Source: Gammaproteobacteria bacterium (GTDB lineage: Bacteria > Pseudomonadota > Gammaproteobacteria > S012-40). Taken from it: a stretch of DNA of 64,000 bases. The stretch covers positions 1 through 64,000 of the forward strand of contig WFPC01000018.1 in assembly GCA_015487785.1 (NCBI GenBank), written 5' to 3'. The notes below the pieces were generated by a model. The model was not told the origin of the DNA and ran no database searches. It saw nothing but the letters and a program-made list of their open reading frames with translations. How positions within the stretch are numbered: the stretch's first letter is position 1; each line of letters starts with the position of its first letter. Made by a program: the position numbers and the translations under genes. Positions 35,538 to 45,769 of this stretch are shown here, in pieces.

Positions 35538-35567
35538 AACGGTCATCTTTGTGTAATAAAACAGTCA
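35529..35567 (+). promoter_or_regulatory. tandem Pho boxes upstream of pstS
   Basis: CTGTCATAAAACGGTCAT and TGTGTAATAAAACAGTCAT; first overlaps the phoR stop. Confidence 0.75.
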
Positions 35568-35622
35568 TCGTTGTTGCCCATACTCGGTGCACACATTTAC
35601 ACTAGAGACTAGGAGAGAGTTC

Positions 35623-36600
35623 ATGAAACCTGCACGCATGCTCGCCGCCCTCGGCCTGACATTGGGTCTGGGGCTTGCCGGCCAGGCCGGTGCCGTCACC
35701 CAGCTCGACCCCAAGCTGCCCGAATACCATCGCGCCAGCGGTGTTTCCGGCAATCTTTCCAGCGTCGGCTCGGATACCCTGGCCAACCTGATGACCCTGT
35801 GGGCGGAAGAATTCAAGCGGGTCTATCCCAACGTCAACATTCAGATCCAGGCTGCCGGTTCATCCACGGCGCCGCCCGCGCTCACCGAAGGCACCGCTAA
35901 TCTGGGGCCCATGAGTCGCAAGATGAAGAGCAAGGAAATCGAGGCCTTCGAACGGCGCCATGGCTACAAGCCCACCGCCATTCCAGTGGCCATCGATGCC
36001 CTGGCGGTCTATGTGCACAAGGACAATCCCATAGAAGGCCTGACCATTCCCCAGGTCGACGCCATTTTTTCCTCCACCCGCAAGTGTGGCTACCGTGAGG
36101 ACATCACCAAATGGGGCCAACTGGGCCTGGGCGGTAGCTGGAAAAATCGTCGCATCCAGTTGTTCGGACGCAATTCGGTTTCCGGAACCTATGGTTACTT
36201 CAAGAAAAAAGCCCTGTGCAAGGGGGATTACAAGAACACGGTCAACGAGCAACCCGGTTCGGCCTCGGTGGTGCAGTCGGTATCGGCCTCGCTCAATGGT
36301 ATCGGCTATTCCGGCATCGGTTACAAGACCTCGGGTGTGCGCGCGGTACCCCTGGCCAAGAAACCCGGCAAGCCCTTTGTCGCCGCCACCCCCGAGAATG
36401 CCGTCAAGGGCCGTTATCCCCTGTCGCGTTCTCTCTATGTCTATGTGAACAAACATCCCAACAGGCCCTTGCCGCCGCTGGAGCGGGAATTCATCAAGCT
36501 GGTGTTGTCCAAGACCGGCCAGCAGGTGGTGATCAAGGACGGTTATATCCCCTTGCCGGCCAAGGAGGTCAACAAGGTGCTGAAAAAACTGGAACGCTGA
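35623..36600 (+). CDS. pstS: phosphate-binding periplasmic protein, PstS-like
   Basis: Signal peptide; [53 protein letters not shown]. Confidence 0.88.
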   Translation: MKPARMLAALGLTLGLGLAGQAGAVTQLDPKLPEYHRASGVSGNLSSVGSDTLANLMTLWAEEFKRVYPNVNIQIQAAGSSTAPPALTEGTANLGPMSRKMKSKEIEAFERRHGYKPTAIPVAIDALAVYVHKDNPIEGLTIPQVDAIFSSTRKCGYREDITKWGQLGLGGSWKNRRIQLFGRNSVSGTYGYFKKKALCKGDYKNTVNEQPGSASVVQSVSASLNGIGYSGIGYKTSGVRAVPLAKKPGKPFVAATPENAVKGRYPLSRSLYVYVNKHPNRPLPPLEREFIKLVLSKTGQQVVIKDGYIPLPAKEVNKVLKKLER

Positions 36601-36605
36601 GTTCG

Positions 36606-36633
36606 AAAGGCCCCGTAATGGGGCCTTTTGTTT
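36606..36633 (+). terminator. Rho-independent terminator/attenuator after pstS
   Basis: AAAGGCCCC-GTAAT-GGGGCCTTTTG. Confidence 0.85.
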
Positions 36634-36645
36634 GACGGCTTGCTC

Positions 36646-37038
36646 ATGTATAAGCGCAGAGTACGGGTTTTGTTCCATGCCGCTTCGCCGGGCCGTGCCG
36701 TGCTCGCCTGTGCCCTGGCCCGGCGCCAGGCACCGCAATGGCTGGAGTGCCGGGCCTGTGGCGTGGATGCGATGGCGCTCGCTTGGTGGCGTGATAGCCT
36801 GGTTTTCCTGCAGCGGCCCGAGCGCCTGGGGATGTTGGACGAAGACGCGCTGCACTGGGCCGACCTGCTGGTGAGCCTGGACGAGCAAGTGGTTCCGCCG
36901 AATCTTCCGGCCTCCCTGCGCCACAAGCACTGGCCGCTGGATGACGCCTCGCTCGCCGTCCAGCTGGAGCGGCGTATTCGCGGCATGGTGGGCGGGTTGA
37001 GCATGATGAGCCGGCAGTCGCCTGTCACAATACTGTAA
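36646..37038 (+). CDS. degenerate low-molecular-weight phosphatase-like protein (tentative)
   Basis: VRVLFHAASPGRAVLACALAR at the position of the LMW-PTP VLFVCxGNxCRSPMAEAL loop. Confidence 0.4.
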   Translation: MYKRRVRVLFHAASPGRAVLACALARRQAPQWLECRACGVDAMALAWWRDSLVFLQRPERLGMLDEDALHWADLLVSLDEQVVPPNLPASLRHKHWPLDDASLAVQLERRIRGMVGGLSMMSRQSPVTIL

Positions 37039-37060
37039 TATTTCTGTCATAAACTGGCAT
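37022..37060 (+). promoter_or_regulatory. Pho box array directly before pstC
   Basis: CTGTCACAATA CTGTAATATTT CTGTCATAAA CTGGCAT. Confidence 0.65.
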
Positions 37061-37061
37061 C

Positions 37062-39326
37062 ATGGCCAAAACAAGCACCGATAGCCGCGTTTTGCCCGAT
37101 GCCGATCGACTGATTCGTCGTCGGCACCGGCGTATGTTGCTCGATCACCTGGCGCGCTACGGCGTCGGTGTGGGCGGGGTGGGAGTGATCATTGCCATCA
37201 CCCTGATTTTCTTCTACCTCACCCTGGTGGTCCTGCCTTTGTTCAAGCCCGCCGACATGGCCGAGGTGGCGCAATATCCTCGTCCGGGCGATGCCACCAG
37301 TGAAACCCTGTTGCTCAGCATGGAGGAGCAGGCCGAGATTGCCCTGCGGCTGGATCGCTCGGGCAAGGTGGTGTTTTTCGACGTGCATGATGGCCGGGTC
37401 TTGCAGCGGCATGCGCTGGATGTGCCTCCGGATGTGCAGATTACCGCCTTTGCCCAGATGGAGCCCGGGGCCAAGGTGCTTGCCCTGGGGCTTTCCGACG
37501 GCGCGGTGCTGGTGGTCAAGCCCGAGTACGAGGTGAGTTATCCCGACGATCGGCGCCTGATCAGCCCCAAGCTGACTTATCCTCTGGGTGAGGAACCCAT
37601 CGCACTCGATCCCGCGGGCGAGCCCATTCGTGTTCTGGCGGTGCAGCACAGTGAAGAAGGCATCACCCTGGTTGCCGCCACTGACGCGCAGTTGCTGGTT
37701 TCGACCTTCGAGAGCGAGGAATCCCTGTTCGATGACGAAGTGAGTTACGAGCAGAGTGGCGCGAGCCTGGACTTGCCGCCCCATGATGTGCGCCAATTGC
37801 TGCTCGATGGCGAGCAGCGCCTGCTCTACGCGGTGACCGCCGATGGCAAGGTACATGCCTATGATGTGAGTGACAAGGAAGATCCGCGCTGGCTGGAATC
37901 GGTACAGTTGGCGCGCGGCGAGAAACTGGGACAGGTCCGCTTTCAGACCGGCACGATTTCCCTGCTGGTGCCCACCACCGATGGAGTGGTGACCCAGTGG
38001 TTTCCGGTGCGTGATGCCAACAACGACATCCATCTGCGCAAGATCCGCCGCTTTGAACTGGGCAATGCGCCCATGATCCTGGCGCCGGAGCATGCTCGCA
38101 AGGCCTTCGTGGCCGCCGACGCCCAGGGTCGGGTCACTCTGGTGCACACCACCGCCGAGCGTATCGTGCTGCAGCAGCAGGTGGGCCAGCAAGGTTTCGT
38201 GCAGGCGGCCATTTCGCCACGGGCCGATAAGCTGTTGCTGGAAACCGGCGACGGCAGCATCCATGTGCTGGACGTGGAGAACAAGCACCCGGAGATTTCC
38301 TGGAGTTCCCTGTGGGGCAAGGTGTGGTACGAGAACTATCCCGAGCCGGCCTATATCTGGCAGTCGTCCTCGGCCAGCAATGATTTCGAGCCCAAGTTCA
38401 GCCTCACGCCCCTGTCCTTCGGTACCCTCAAGGCGGCCTTCTACGCCATGTTGCTGGCCATGCCCCTGGCCATACTCGGGGCCATTTTCACCGCCTATTT
38501 CATGGCGCCCAAGTTGCGCCAGACGGTCAAGCCCACCATCGAGATCATGGAGGCCCTGCCCACGGTCATTCTGGGTTTTCTGGCCGGTCTCTGGCTGGCG
38601 CCCTTTCTCGAGGCGCATCTGCCGGGGGTGTTTTCCCTGCTGGTGATCCTGCCGCTGGGCATTCTGCTGTTCGCTTTTATGTGGACCCGCCTGCCGGGCA
38701 GCCTGCGCCATCGCATTCCCGAGGGCTGGCAACCCCTGTTGCTGGTGCCGGCGGTGTTGCTGCTGAGCTGGTTTGCCATCGCCGTGAGCCCGTTGCTGGA
38801 AACCACTCTGTTCGATGGCAACATGCCCCTGTGGTTGCACGAGCGCCTGGGGATAGATTTCGATCAGCGCAATTCCATCGTGGTGGGCCTGGCCATGGGT
38901 TTTGCGGTGATTCCCACTATTTTCTCCATTGCCGAAGATGCCATCTTCAACGTGCCGCGCCATCTTACCACCGGTTCGCTGGCACTGGGAGCCACGCCCT
39001 GGCAGACCTTTACCCGGGTGGTGCTGCTCACCGCCAGCCCGGGTATCTTCTCGGCGGTGATGATCGGTCTCGGGCGGGCCGTGGGCGAGACCATGATCGT
39101 GCTCATGGCCACCGGCAACACCCCGGTGATGGATTTCAGCATCTTCCAGGGCATGCGCACCCTGTCGGCCAATATCGCGGTGGAGATGCCGGAGTCCGAG
39201 GTGGGTAGCACCCATTACCGGGTATTGTTCCTGGCGGCCCTGGTGCTGTTCGCCTTCACCTTCGTGTTCAACACCCTGGCCGAGCTGGTGCGCCAGCGGT
39301 TGCGCCGCAAGTACAGTTCCCTGTAG
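37062..39326 (+). CDS. pstC: phosphate ABC transporter permease, long form
   Basis: C-terminal permease EGSL-type loop [43 protein letters not shown]; extended N-terminal region. Confidence 0.9.
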   Translation: MAKTSTDSRVLPDADRLIRRRHRRMLLDHLARYGVGVGGVGVIIAITLIFFYLTLVVLPLFKPADMAEVAQYPRPGDATSETLLLSMEEQAEIALRLDRSGKVVFFDVHDGRVLQRHALDVPPDVQITAFAQMEPGAKVLALGLSDGAVLVVKPEYEVSYPDDRRLISPKLTYPLGEEPIALDPAGEPIRVLAVQHSEEGITLVAATDAQLLVSTFESEESLFDDEVSYEQSGASLDLPPHDVRQLLLDGEQRLLYAVTADGKVHAYDVSDKEDPRWLESVQLARGEKLGQVRFQTGTISLLVPTTDGVVTQWFPVRDANNDIHLRKIRRFELGNAPMILAPEHARKAFVAADAQGRVTLVHTTAERIVLQQQVGQQGFVQAAISPRADKLLLETGDGSIHVLDVENKHPEISWSSLWGKVWYENYPEPAYIWQSSSASNDFEPKFSLTPLSFGTLKAAFYAMLLAMPLAILGAIFTAYFMAPKLRQTVKPTIEIMEALPTVILGFLAGLWLAPFLEAHLPGVFSLLVILPLGILLFAFMWTRLPGSLRHRIPEGWQPLLLVPAVLLLSWFAIAVSPLLETTLFDGNMPLWLHERLGIDFDQRNSIVVGLAMGFAVIPTIFSIAEDAIFNVPRHLTTGSLALGATPWQTFTRVVLLTASPGIFSAVMIGLGRAVGETMIVLMATGNTPVMDFSIFQGMRTLSANIAVEMPESEVGSTHYRVLFLAALVLFAFTFVFNTLAELVRQRLRRKYSSL

Positions 39327-39344
39327 GCGGGCGAGGAGAGTACG

Positions 39345-41006
39345 GTGAGTCGACGAACGATCAAGACCTGGTTCAACAGTGGCGACCCCTGGGTGTGGAT
39401 GACCGCCGCCGCGGTGAGCATCAGCGTGATCATGGTGGCGGGCCTGTTGTTGCTCATCGGCGTGCGCGGGCTGAGTTATTTCTGGCCGGCGGACATCCAC
39501 CAGATCGAATACCGTGACGATCAGGGCCGTATCGCCACCGTGATCGGTGAAATCTACGACGAAGAACAAGTACCCGCCGCACGTCTGCGCGATGCCGGAA
39601 TCAGCCTGCCGCCGGACCAGGAACTGGCTACCCGTTACCTCATCAAGATCGGGAATCGCGAGTTGCACGGGCTGGATTTCCGCTGGTTGTTGGCCGATCA
39701 CATGGTCTCCGATACCCTGCCGGCCGAGGTGTTCGTGGCCGAGCGACGGGAGTGGGGCAATTTCTACGGCTACCTGGTGGGAGTCAAGCAAGGCGGTCGC
39801 CTAGTGGACGGTGATGCCTGGCAGGCCTTGGCCCCGCGCCTGGAGCGGGCCCGTGCCCTGCAAGATGAGATCAGCCGGCTGGAAAAGAAGGAAATCGGCG
39901 CCATCAACTACCAGTTGGAGCGCCTGCGCCTGCAGCGACGCAAGCTGGAACTCGCCGGCGAGGACACGCCGGACAAGCTGGCCGAGATCGAGGTCGAGCG
40001 CCAGCAATTGCAGCAGCACTATCAGGATCTGCAGGCCAGGCTGAACCAGCTCTACGGGGATATCAAGCGCGACAGCCTGGTGGCTCGGGTGGCCGATGGC
40101 AGCGAACACGAACTGCCGCTGGCCAGCATCGTGGCCGTACACCGGCCCAATGCGCTGTCGTGGTGGCAGAAGAGCGGCCTGTACCTGGACAATCTGTGGC
40201 AGTTCGTCTCCGGCGAGCCTCGCGAGGCCAATACCGAGGGCGGTATCTTCCCGGCCATTTTCGGCACCGTGATGATGGTCATCATCATGTCGATATTCGT
40301 GACGCCCTTTGGCGTGGTGGCAGCGGTCTATCTGCGTGAATATGCCAGGCAGGGCGTGCTCACCCGCCTGATCCGCATTGCGGTGAACAACCTGGCCGGG
40401 GTGCCGTCCATCGTCTATGGTGTGTTCGGGCTGGGTTTCTTCGTGTATTTTCTCGGCGGCAATATCGATCGGCTGTTCTTTCCCGAGGCCATGCCGGCAC
40501 CCACTTTTGGCACCCCCGGTATCCTGTGGGCTTCATTGACCCTGGCCATTCTCACCCTGCCGGTGGTGATCGTGGCCACCGAGGAAGGCCTGGCACGGAT
40601 TCCCCGCAACATCCGCGAGGGCAGCCTGGCCCTGGGCGCCACCAAGTGGGAGACCCTGTGGCGCACCGTGATTCCCATGGCCAGCCCCTCCATCATGACG
40701 GGCCTGATCCTGGCGGTGGCCCGGGCTGCCGGCGAGGTGGCGCCGTTGATGCTGGTGGGAGTGGTCAAGCTGGCACCCTCGTTGCCGCTGGACGGCAATT
40801 TCCCCTACCTGCATCTGGACCGCAAGTTCATGCACCTGGGCTTTCACATCTACGATGTGGGCTTCCAGAGCCCCAACGTGGAGGCAGCACGGCCGCTGGT
40901 CTATGCCACCGCCCTGTTGCTGGTGGTGGTGATCATCCTGCTCAACGTGACCGCCATCATGATCCGCAACCGACTGCGGGAAAAATACAAGTCCCTGGAT
41001 CAATGA
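39345..41006 (+). CDS. pstA: phosphate ABC transporter permease, long form with coiled-coil insert
   Basis: [48 protein letters not shown]. Confidence 0.92.
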   Translation: MSRRTIKTWFNSGDPWVWMTAAAVSISVIMVAGLLLLIGVRGLSYFWPADIHQIEYRDDQGRIATVIGEIYDEEQVPAARLRDAGISLPPDQELATRYLIKIGNRELHGLDFRWLLADHMVSDTLPAEVFVAERREWGNFYGYLVGVKQGGRLVDGDAWQALAPRLERARALQDEISRLEKKEIGAINYQLERLRLQRRKLELAGEDTPDKLAEIEVERQQLQQHYQDLQARLNQLYGDIKRDSLVARVADGSEHELPLASIVAVHRPNALSWWQKSGLYLDNLWQFVSGEPREANTEGGIFPAIFGTVMMVIIMSIFVTPFGVVAAVYLREYARQGVLTRLIRIAVNNLAGVPSIVYGVFGLGFFVYFLGGNIDRLFFPEAMPAPTFGTPGILWASLTLAILTLPVVIVATEEGLARIPRNIREGSLALGATKWETLWRTVIPMASPSIMTGLILAVARAAGEVAPLMLVGVVKLAPSLPLDGNFPYLHLDRKFMHLGFHIYDVGFQSPNVEAARPLVYATALLLVVVIILLNVTAIMIRNRLREKYKSLDQ

Positions 41007-41016
41007 GGTAGACAGT

Positions 41017-41850
41017 ATGAGCCAGACGTCTCTCACCCACGGAATCGATCTCGACGCCTTGCAGCGTTCTCGCGAGACCCCCTCGCTGGATAAGGAGGAA
41101 ATCTGCCTGCGGGTGGAGGGTCTCAACCTGTTCTATGGTGAAAAGCAGGCCTTGCACGACATCGACATGCAGATTCCACGCAACAAGGTCACCGCTTTCA
41201 TCGGCCCCAGTGGTTGCGGCAAGTCCACCCTGCTGCGCTGTTTCAACCGCATGAACGATCTGGTGGACGGGGTGCGCATCGAAGGCGCCATCAAGCTCGA
41301 CGGCGAGGATATCTATCACAAGTCGGTCAACGTGGCCGATCTGCGCCGACGGGTGGGCATGGTGTTCCAGAAACCCAACCCCTTCCCCAAGTCCATCTAC
41401 GAAAACGTGGCCTATGGCTTGCGCATCCAGGGTGTCAAGAGCCGCCGCCGGCTGGACGAGACGGTAGAGCGGGCCCTGCGCGGTGCCGCTCTGTGGGACG
41501 AGGTGAAGGACCGCCTGCACGAGAGTGCCATGGGCATGTCCGGTGGCCAGCAACAGCGCTTGGTGATCGCCCGCGCCATCGCCATCGAGCCGGAAGTCCT
41601 GCTGCTGGACGAACCGGCCTCGGCGCTGGATCCCATCTCCACGCTCAAGATCGAGGAATTGATCTACGAGCTGAAGGACAACTACACCATCGTCATCGTA
41701 ACCCACAACATGCAACAGGCCGCCCGGGTATCCGACTACACCGCCTTCATGTACATGGGTGAGCTGGTGGAAATCTCCGATACCAACAGCCTGTTCACCA
41801 ACCCGGGCAAGAAGCAGACCGAAGACTACATCACCGGACGCTACGGTTAG
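41017..41850 (+). CDS. pstB: phosphate ABC transporter ATPase
   Basis: [25 protein letters not shown]-like [33 protein letters not shown]. Confidence 0.97.
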   Translation: MSQTSLTHGIDLDALQRSRETPSLDKEEICLRVEGLNLFYGEKQALHDIDMQIPRNKVTAFIGPSGCGKSTLLRCFNRMNDLVDGVRIEGAIKLDGEDIYHKSVNVADLRRRVGMVFQKPNPFPKSIYENVAYGLRIQGVKSRRRLDETVERALRGAALWDEVKDRLHESAMGMSGGQQQRLVIARAIAIEPEVLLLDEPASALDPISTLKIEELIYELKDNYTIVIVTHNMQQAARVSDYTAFMYMGELVEISDTNSLFTNPGKKQTEDYITGRYG

Positions 41851-41864
41851 GGAGGAGTCGCGCC

Positions 41865-42596
41865 ATGCAAAGAGAAACCCTCGGACATCACATCTCGCGC
41901 CAGTTCAACGAGGAGCTGGAAGATATCCGCAACCGCGTGCTGGCCATGGGAGGGCTGGTGGAGCAGCAGCTCAGGAACGCCATCGACTCCCTGGTGCAGG
42001 ACAACAGCGAACTGGCCGACGACGTCATGACCACCGACTACAAGGTCAATGCACTGGAAGTGTCCATCGACGAGGAATGCGTGCAAATCCTGGCACGACG
42101 CCAGCCGGCCGCTTCCGACCTGCGCCTGATCATCGCCGTGATCAAGACCATCACCGACCTCGAACGCATTGGCGACGAGGCCGAGCGCGTGGCGCAAAAA
42201 GCCCTGCAACTGTCCAAGGTCAGCGGTATCAAGATGCCCAAGTCCTCCCTGCAACATCTGGGCGAGCACGTGCTGCAGATGATGCACGATGCGTTGGATG
42301 CCTTCGCGCGCATGGACGTAGAGACGGCCTACAAGGTCTGGCGCGAGGATCGCAAGGTGGACGACGAATACGAAAGTATCATGCGCCAGTTGATGACCTA
42401 CATGATGGAAGACGCCCGCGCCATTCCCCACATCCTGGAAATCATCTGGGCGGTGCGGGCTCTGGAGCGCATCGGCGACCGCGCCGGCAACATCTGCGAA
42501 TACGTGATCTACCTGGTCAAGGGCAAGGATGTGCGCCATACCACCGCCGAGCAGATGGAACGCGAGGTGATGGGGCATCTGCGCCGCGATGACTGA
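41865..42596 (+). CDS. phoU: phosphate transport system regulator
   Basis: HISRQFNEELEDIRNRVLAMGGLVEQQL, LERIGDEAERVA, LERIGDRAGNICEYVIYLVKG. Confidence 0.96.
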   Translation: MQRETLGHHISRQFNEELEDIRNRVLAMGGLVEQQLRNAIDSLVQDNSELADDVMTTDYKVNALEVSIDEECVQILARRQPAASDLRLIIAVIKTITDLERIGDEAERVAQKALQLSKVSGIKMPKSSLQHLGEHVLQMMHDALDAFARMDVETAYKVWREDRKVDDEYESIMRQLMTYMMEDARAIPHILEIIWAVRALERIGDRAGNICEYVIYLVKGKDVRHTTAEQMEREVMGHLRRDD

Positions 42597-42829
42597 TCCG
42601 CCCTCGTCAGCCGTGGCGATGTTCCGGGCCGGGCCACCCGGCCGAATATTTCGCCGGAAGCCGCAAATGCGCTTCCCAGCCTCCTCCATGCCCTGCACGT
42701 AAACTGCCGACAGGCGCTCGGATGTTTCCGGCTGTTCCCGTTTCTGTCCTCTCCCTTCAAGTATTTTCTTCCCGGCCGCTACAGAAAGAGGCCCGTTTTG
42801 GGTCCTTCGGATATACGAGAAATGGTGTG

Positions 42830-45625
42830 ATGAGGCGTGCGGTGATCAGACAGAGGGTGAAGGTCTTTTTGTTAATGGCCTCCTTGGCCGTGCCGGGTAC
42901 CGGTGGGGCGGAAGATATCGCCTCGCTGTATGAAAAGGCCCTGATGGCGGCCAACGAGGGTGAGACGCGCGCGGCCATCATCCATCTTAAGAATGCCCTA
43001 CAGAGCGATGACGGCTATCTTGCCGCACATATTCTGCTGGGACGACTCTATTTGAAGGAAAACCAGCCCGAGCTGGCGGAGCGGGCCTTACAGAAGGCCA
43101 ATCGCCTGGGAGCCGACCGCGCCTTGACGGCGCTACCCCTGGCCCGGGCCTATCTGCAGCAGCGCAAGTACCAGCGCCTGCTGGAGGATTTCAGTGCGCC
43201 CGATTTTCCCGCTACCACGGCGGCGCAATTGCTCATCCTGCAGGGCAAGGCTTTTGTCGAGTTGGACCAGACGCAGAATGCCGTCGAGGCGCTGGAGGAG
43301 GCCACACGGCTGGATCCGCAAGCCGTCGAGGCCTATCTGGGGCTGGCGGAGATCGCCCTGCGTGCGGGCGACTTGCGACAGGCCGCCCGGCAGCTCGCCC
43401 TGGCCAAGGACCTGGCGCCCGCGGATGCCGGCGTGTATTTCGTCGAAGCTTCGTTGCGCCATGCCCAGGGGCAATTGCAAAAGGCCCTGCAGGCCTATAC
43501 CGAAGTGCTCCGGCTGTTGCCCACACATCCCGCGGCGCGACTGGCCCGGGCCGGGCTCTATCTCGACCTGGGTCGACCGCGTCAGGCCCTGGAAGACGTG
43601 CAGGCCCTGCTGGCCGACTATCCCGACGACCCCCGTGCCGCCTATCTGAAAGCGGTGTTGCTGAACCGTCTGGGCGATGCCCGGGCCGCCGCTGCCGCCT
43701 TGCGCGAGGCTGGCGCCGTGATCGACCGCCTGCCCCCCGAGATGTTGCGGCAACACGCGCCCAGCCTGATGCTGGCCGGCCTGGTGAGTTTCAACCTGGG
43801 GGAATATGAAAAGGCTCGCGATCACCTGGGCCGTTATGTAAAGCGATTTCCCCGCAACCCGGCCGCGCGCAAGTTGCTGGGAGCCACCCTGTTGCGTCAG
43901 GGCGATGCGGCTGCCGCCGTGCGCGTGCTGGAGCCCGCCGCACAGAACCTGCCCGATGATGCCCGCCTGCTTGCCCTGCTGGGCGATGCCTACATGGCCC
44001 AGGGGCGTCATGATCTGGCGGCGATGATGTTCGAGCGGGCCTTGCAGCAGCGCGACGATGTGGCCCTGCGGCGCCGGCAGGCGCTCAACGATCTGGCCAG
44101 AAACCGGCCGCAACAGGCCCTGGATCAGTTGATGGATGTATTCCGGCGCAGCGGTCACACCTCCACCGGACTGATGGCTGCCTTGCTGCAGGCCCGGAAC
44201 GGGAATTTCGAGCATGCCCTGAGCCTGGCCCGGCAGTTGGTGCAGGCCTCGCCAGGAGATCCGGTGCTGCAGAATTTCCTGGCTTCCATGCAAATGGCCA
44301 CCGGTCGTGCGCAAGAAGCACGACAGACCCTGCAGGAGCTCGTTGCGCGCCGCCCGTCCTTGCTCGCCGCCCAGATCAATCTCGCCCGCCTCGACAGCGC
44401 CGCCGGTGAGCATGAGGCTGCCCGCATGCGTCTGCGCGAGCTGCTGCGTCGCCAGCCCGGCGCCGTGGTGCTGATGTTGGAGCTGAGTCGTCTGGCCCAG
44501 CGCATGGGAGATGAAGTGCAGGCGCTGCGTTGGGCGGAAAAGGCCCTGGCCGCCGACAGCCGTTCCATTGCCGCCACGCTGCGCCTGGTGGAACTGCACC
44601 TGGCCCGTGAAGCGCTGGATGAAGCCCTGGCTGTGCTCGATACCGCCCAGCAGCGCGCCCCCGACGATGTGCGATTGCGCGATGCGCTTGCCCGGGTGCA
44701 TTTGGTCCGGGGGGAAACGCGCCAGGCCCGCATGATCTTGCGGCGCCTGTCCACCGATGTGGGATACAACGGCAAGTTGCTCTATCGTATCGCGCGCCTG
44801 CAATTGCAGGCGCGCGATCCCCGGCAGGCGATCTGGTCGCTGCAAAAAGCCATCGACGGTGCCCCGGATCTTCTTCCCGCGCATGTGCTGCTTGCCGAAG
44901 TGTTGCTGCAGCGCGGCAACCTGGAACTGGCCGGGGATATTGTCGCAACCTTGGGGCAACGATTTCCGCGCAGTGCCGAGGGGCTCCGTTTGGCAGGCGA
45001 CCTGGCACTGCGCAGGGGAGATGTCGCTGCGGCCATCGAGACCTATGAACAGGCCTTGCAGATACAAGAAAGCAACCTGATCACGGTGCGCCTGGCCGAG
45101 GCCCATCGCTTGGCGGGGCATGGGCCGAAGGCACGCAAGGTGTTGCAGCGATGGCTCGAACGCCATCCCGATGACCTGGTGGCGCGGGAAGCCCTGGCCG
45201 AGCAATATCTGCTCGCTCGTCGTTGGCAAGAAGCGGCCGGCCAGTACGAGGCCGTACTCGAGCTTCAGCCGCGCCATGCCCTGGCGCTGAACAATCTGGC
45301 GGTGATCTATGCTGACAGTGATACCGTGCGGGCGCTGGACTATGCCCGCAAGGCCCATCGATTACTGCCCAAGGCTCCCTTTACCAACGATACCCTGGGC
45401 TGGCTGCTGACACGCAGCGGCAGAGCACAGGAGGGGATTGGTTATCTGCGTGCGGCCAATGCCCGTCAGGCTTCCAATGCCGAGTTCCAATATCATCTGG
45501 CCGTTGCCCTGCATCAACTGGGGCGTATCGAAGAAGCGCGCCAGGAGCTGGACAGGGCGCTGGCGTATGGGCAGGCCTTCGAGGGCCTGGCGCACGCCCG
45601 GGCCTTGCGGGAAAGCCTGCTGTGA
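42830..45625 (+). CDS. TPR-repeat protein, PrsT-like (PEP-CTERM-associated)
   Basis: More than 20 TPR-like repeats after a signal peptide; adjacent PEP-CTERM-type gene. Confidence 0.75.
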   Translation: MRRAVIRQRVKVFLLMASLAVPGTGGAEDIASLYEKALMAANEGETRAAIIHLKNALQSDDGYLAAHILLGRLYLKENQPELAERALQKANRLGADRALTALPLARAYLQQRKYQRLLEDFSAPDFPATTAAQLLILQGKAFVELDQTQNAVEALEEATRLDPQAVEAYLGLAEIALRAGDLRQAARQLALAKDLAPADAGVYFVEASLRHAQGQLQKALQAYTEVLRLLPTHPAARLARAGLYLDLGRPRQALEDVQALLADYPDDPRAAYLKAVLLNRLGDARAAAAALREAGAVIDRLPPEMLRQHAPSLMLAGLVSFNLGEYEKARDHLGRYVKRFPRNPAARKLLGATLLRQGDAAAAVRVLEPAAQNLPDDARLLALLGDAYMAQGRHDLAAMMFERALQQRDDVALRRRQALNDLARNRPQQALDQLMDVFRRSGHTSTGLMAALLQARNGNFEHALSLARQLVQASPGDPVLQNFLASMQMATGRAQEARQTLQELVARRPSLLAAQINLARLDSAAGEHEAARMRLRELLRRQPGAVVLMLELSRLAQRMGDEVQALRWAEKALAADSRSIAATLRLVELHLAREALDEALAVLDTAQQRAPDDVRLRDALARVHLVRGETRQARMILRRLSTDVGYNGKLLYRIARLQLQARDPRQAIWSLQKAIDGAPDLLPAHVLLAEVLLQRGNLELAGDIVATLGQRFPRSAEGLRLAGDLALRRGDVAAAIETYEQALQIQESNLITVRLAEAHRLAGHGPKARKVLQRWLERHPDDLVAREALAEQYLLARRWQEAAGQYEAVLELQPRHALALNNLAVIYADSDTVRALDYARKAHRLLPKAPFTNDTLGWLLTRSGRAQEGIGYLRAANARQASNAEFQYHLAVALHQLGRIEEARQELDRALAYGQAFEGLAHARALRESLL

Positions 45626-45713
45626 GGTGTGAATGTGTCGAAACCGTTTACATGTTCGCCGGGCAGGTTTTGGCAAGGATTGATAACTCACTGAGTTGAA
45701 AGAAGAAAATATT

Positions 45714-45731
45714 TTGGCCCCTTATTTGCCT
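45714..45731 (+). promoter_or_regulatory. sigma54-like -24/-12 promoter
   Basis: tTGGCCC-cttat-TTGCCt; GG and GC 12 nt apart. Confidence 0.65.
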
Positions 45732-45769
45732 TATTATTTTAAGGTATTGAAAAGCACCGAGGACGTCCC

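Noticed and set aside
37047-39791. 914-aa minus-strand ORF
   Set aside because: Antisense to pstC; His/Gln/Gly-rich translation typical of a shadow frame in GC-rich DNA.
37062-41006. Unusually long PstC (754 aa) and PstA (553 aa)
   Set aside because: Long PstC/PstA variants with extra periplasmic regions are known in other Gammaproteobacteria such as Pseudomonas, so this alone is not novel.
43133-45358. 741-aa minus-strand ORF
   Set aside because: Antisense to the TPR gene; repetitive Gln/His-rich product reflects the TPR repeats on the other strand.
42830-45625. Long TPR repeat array as a DNA repeat element
   Set aside because: Repetition is at protein level with diverged DNA; no mobile or CRISPR-like repeat structure.
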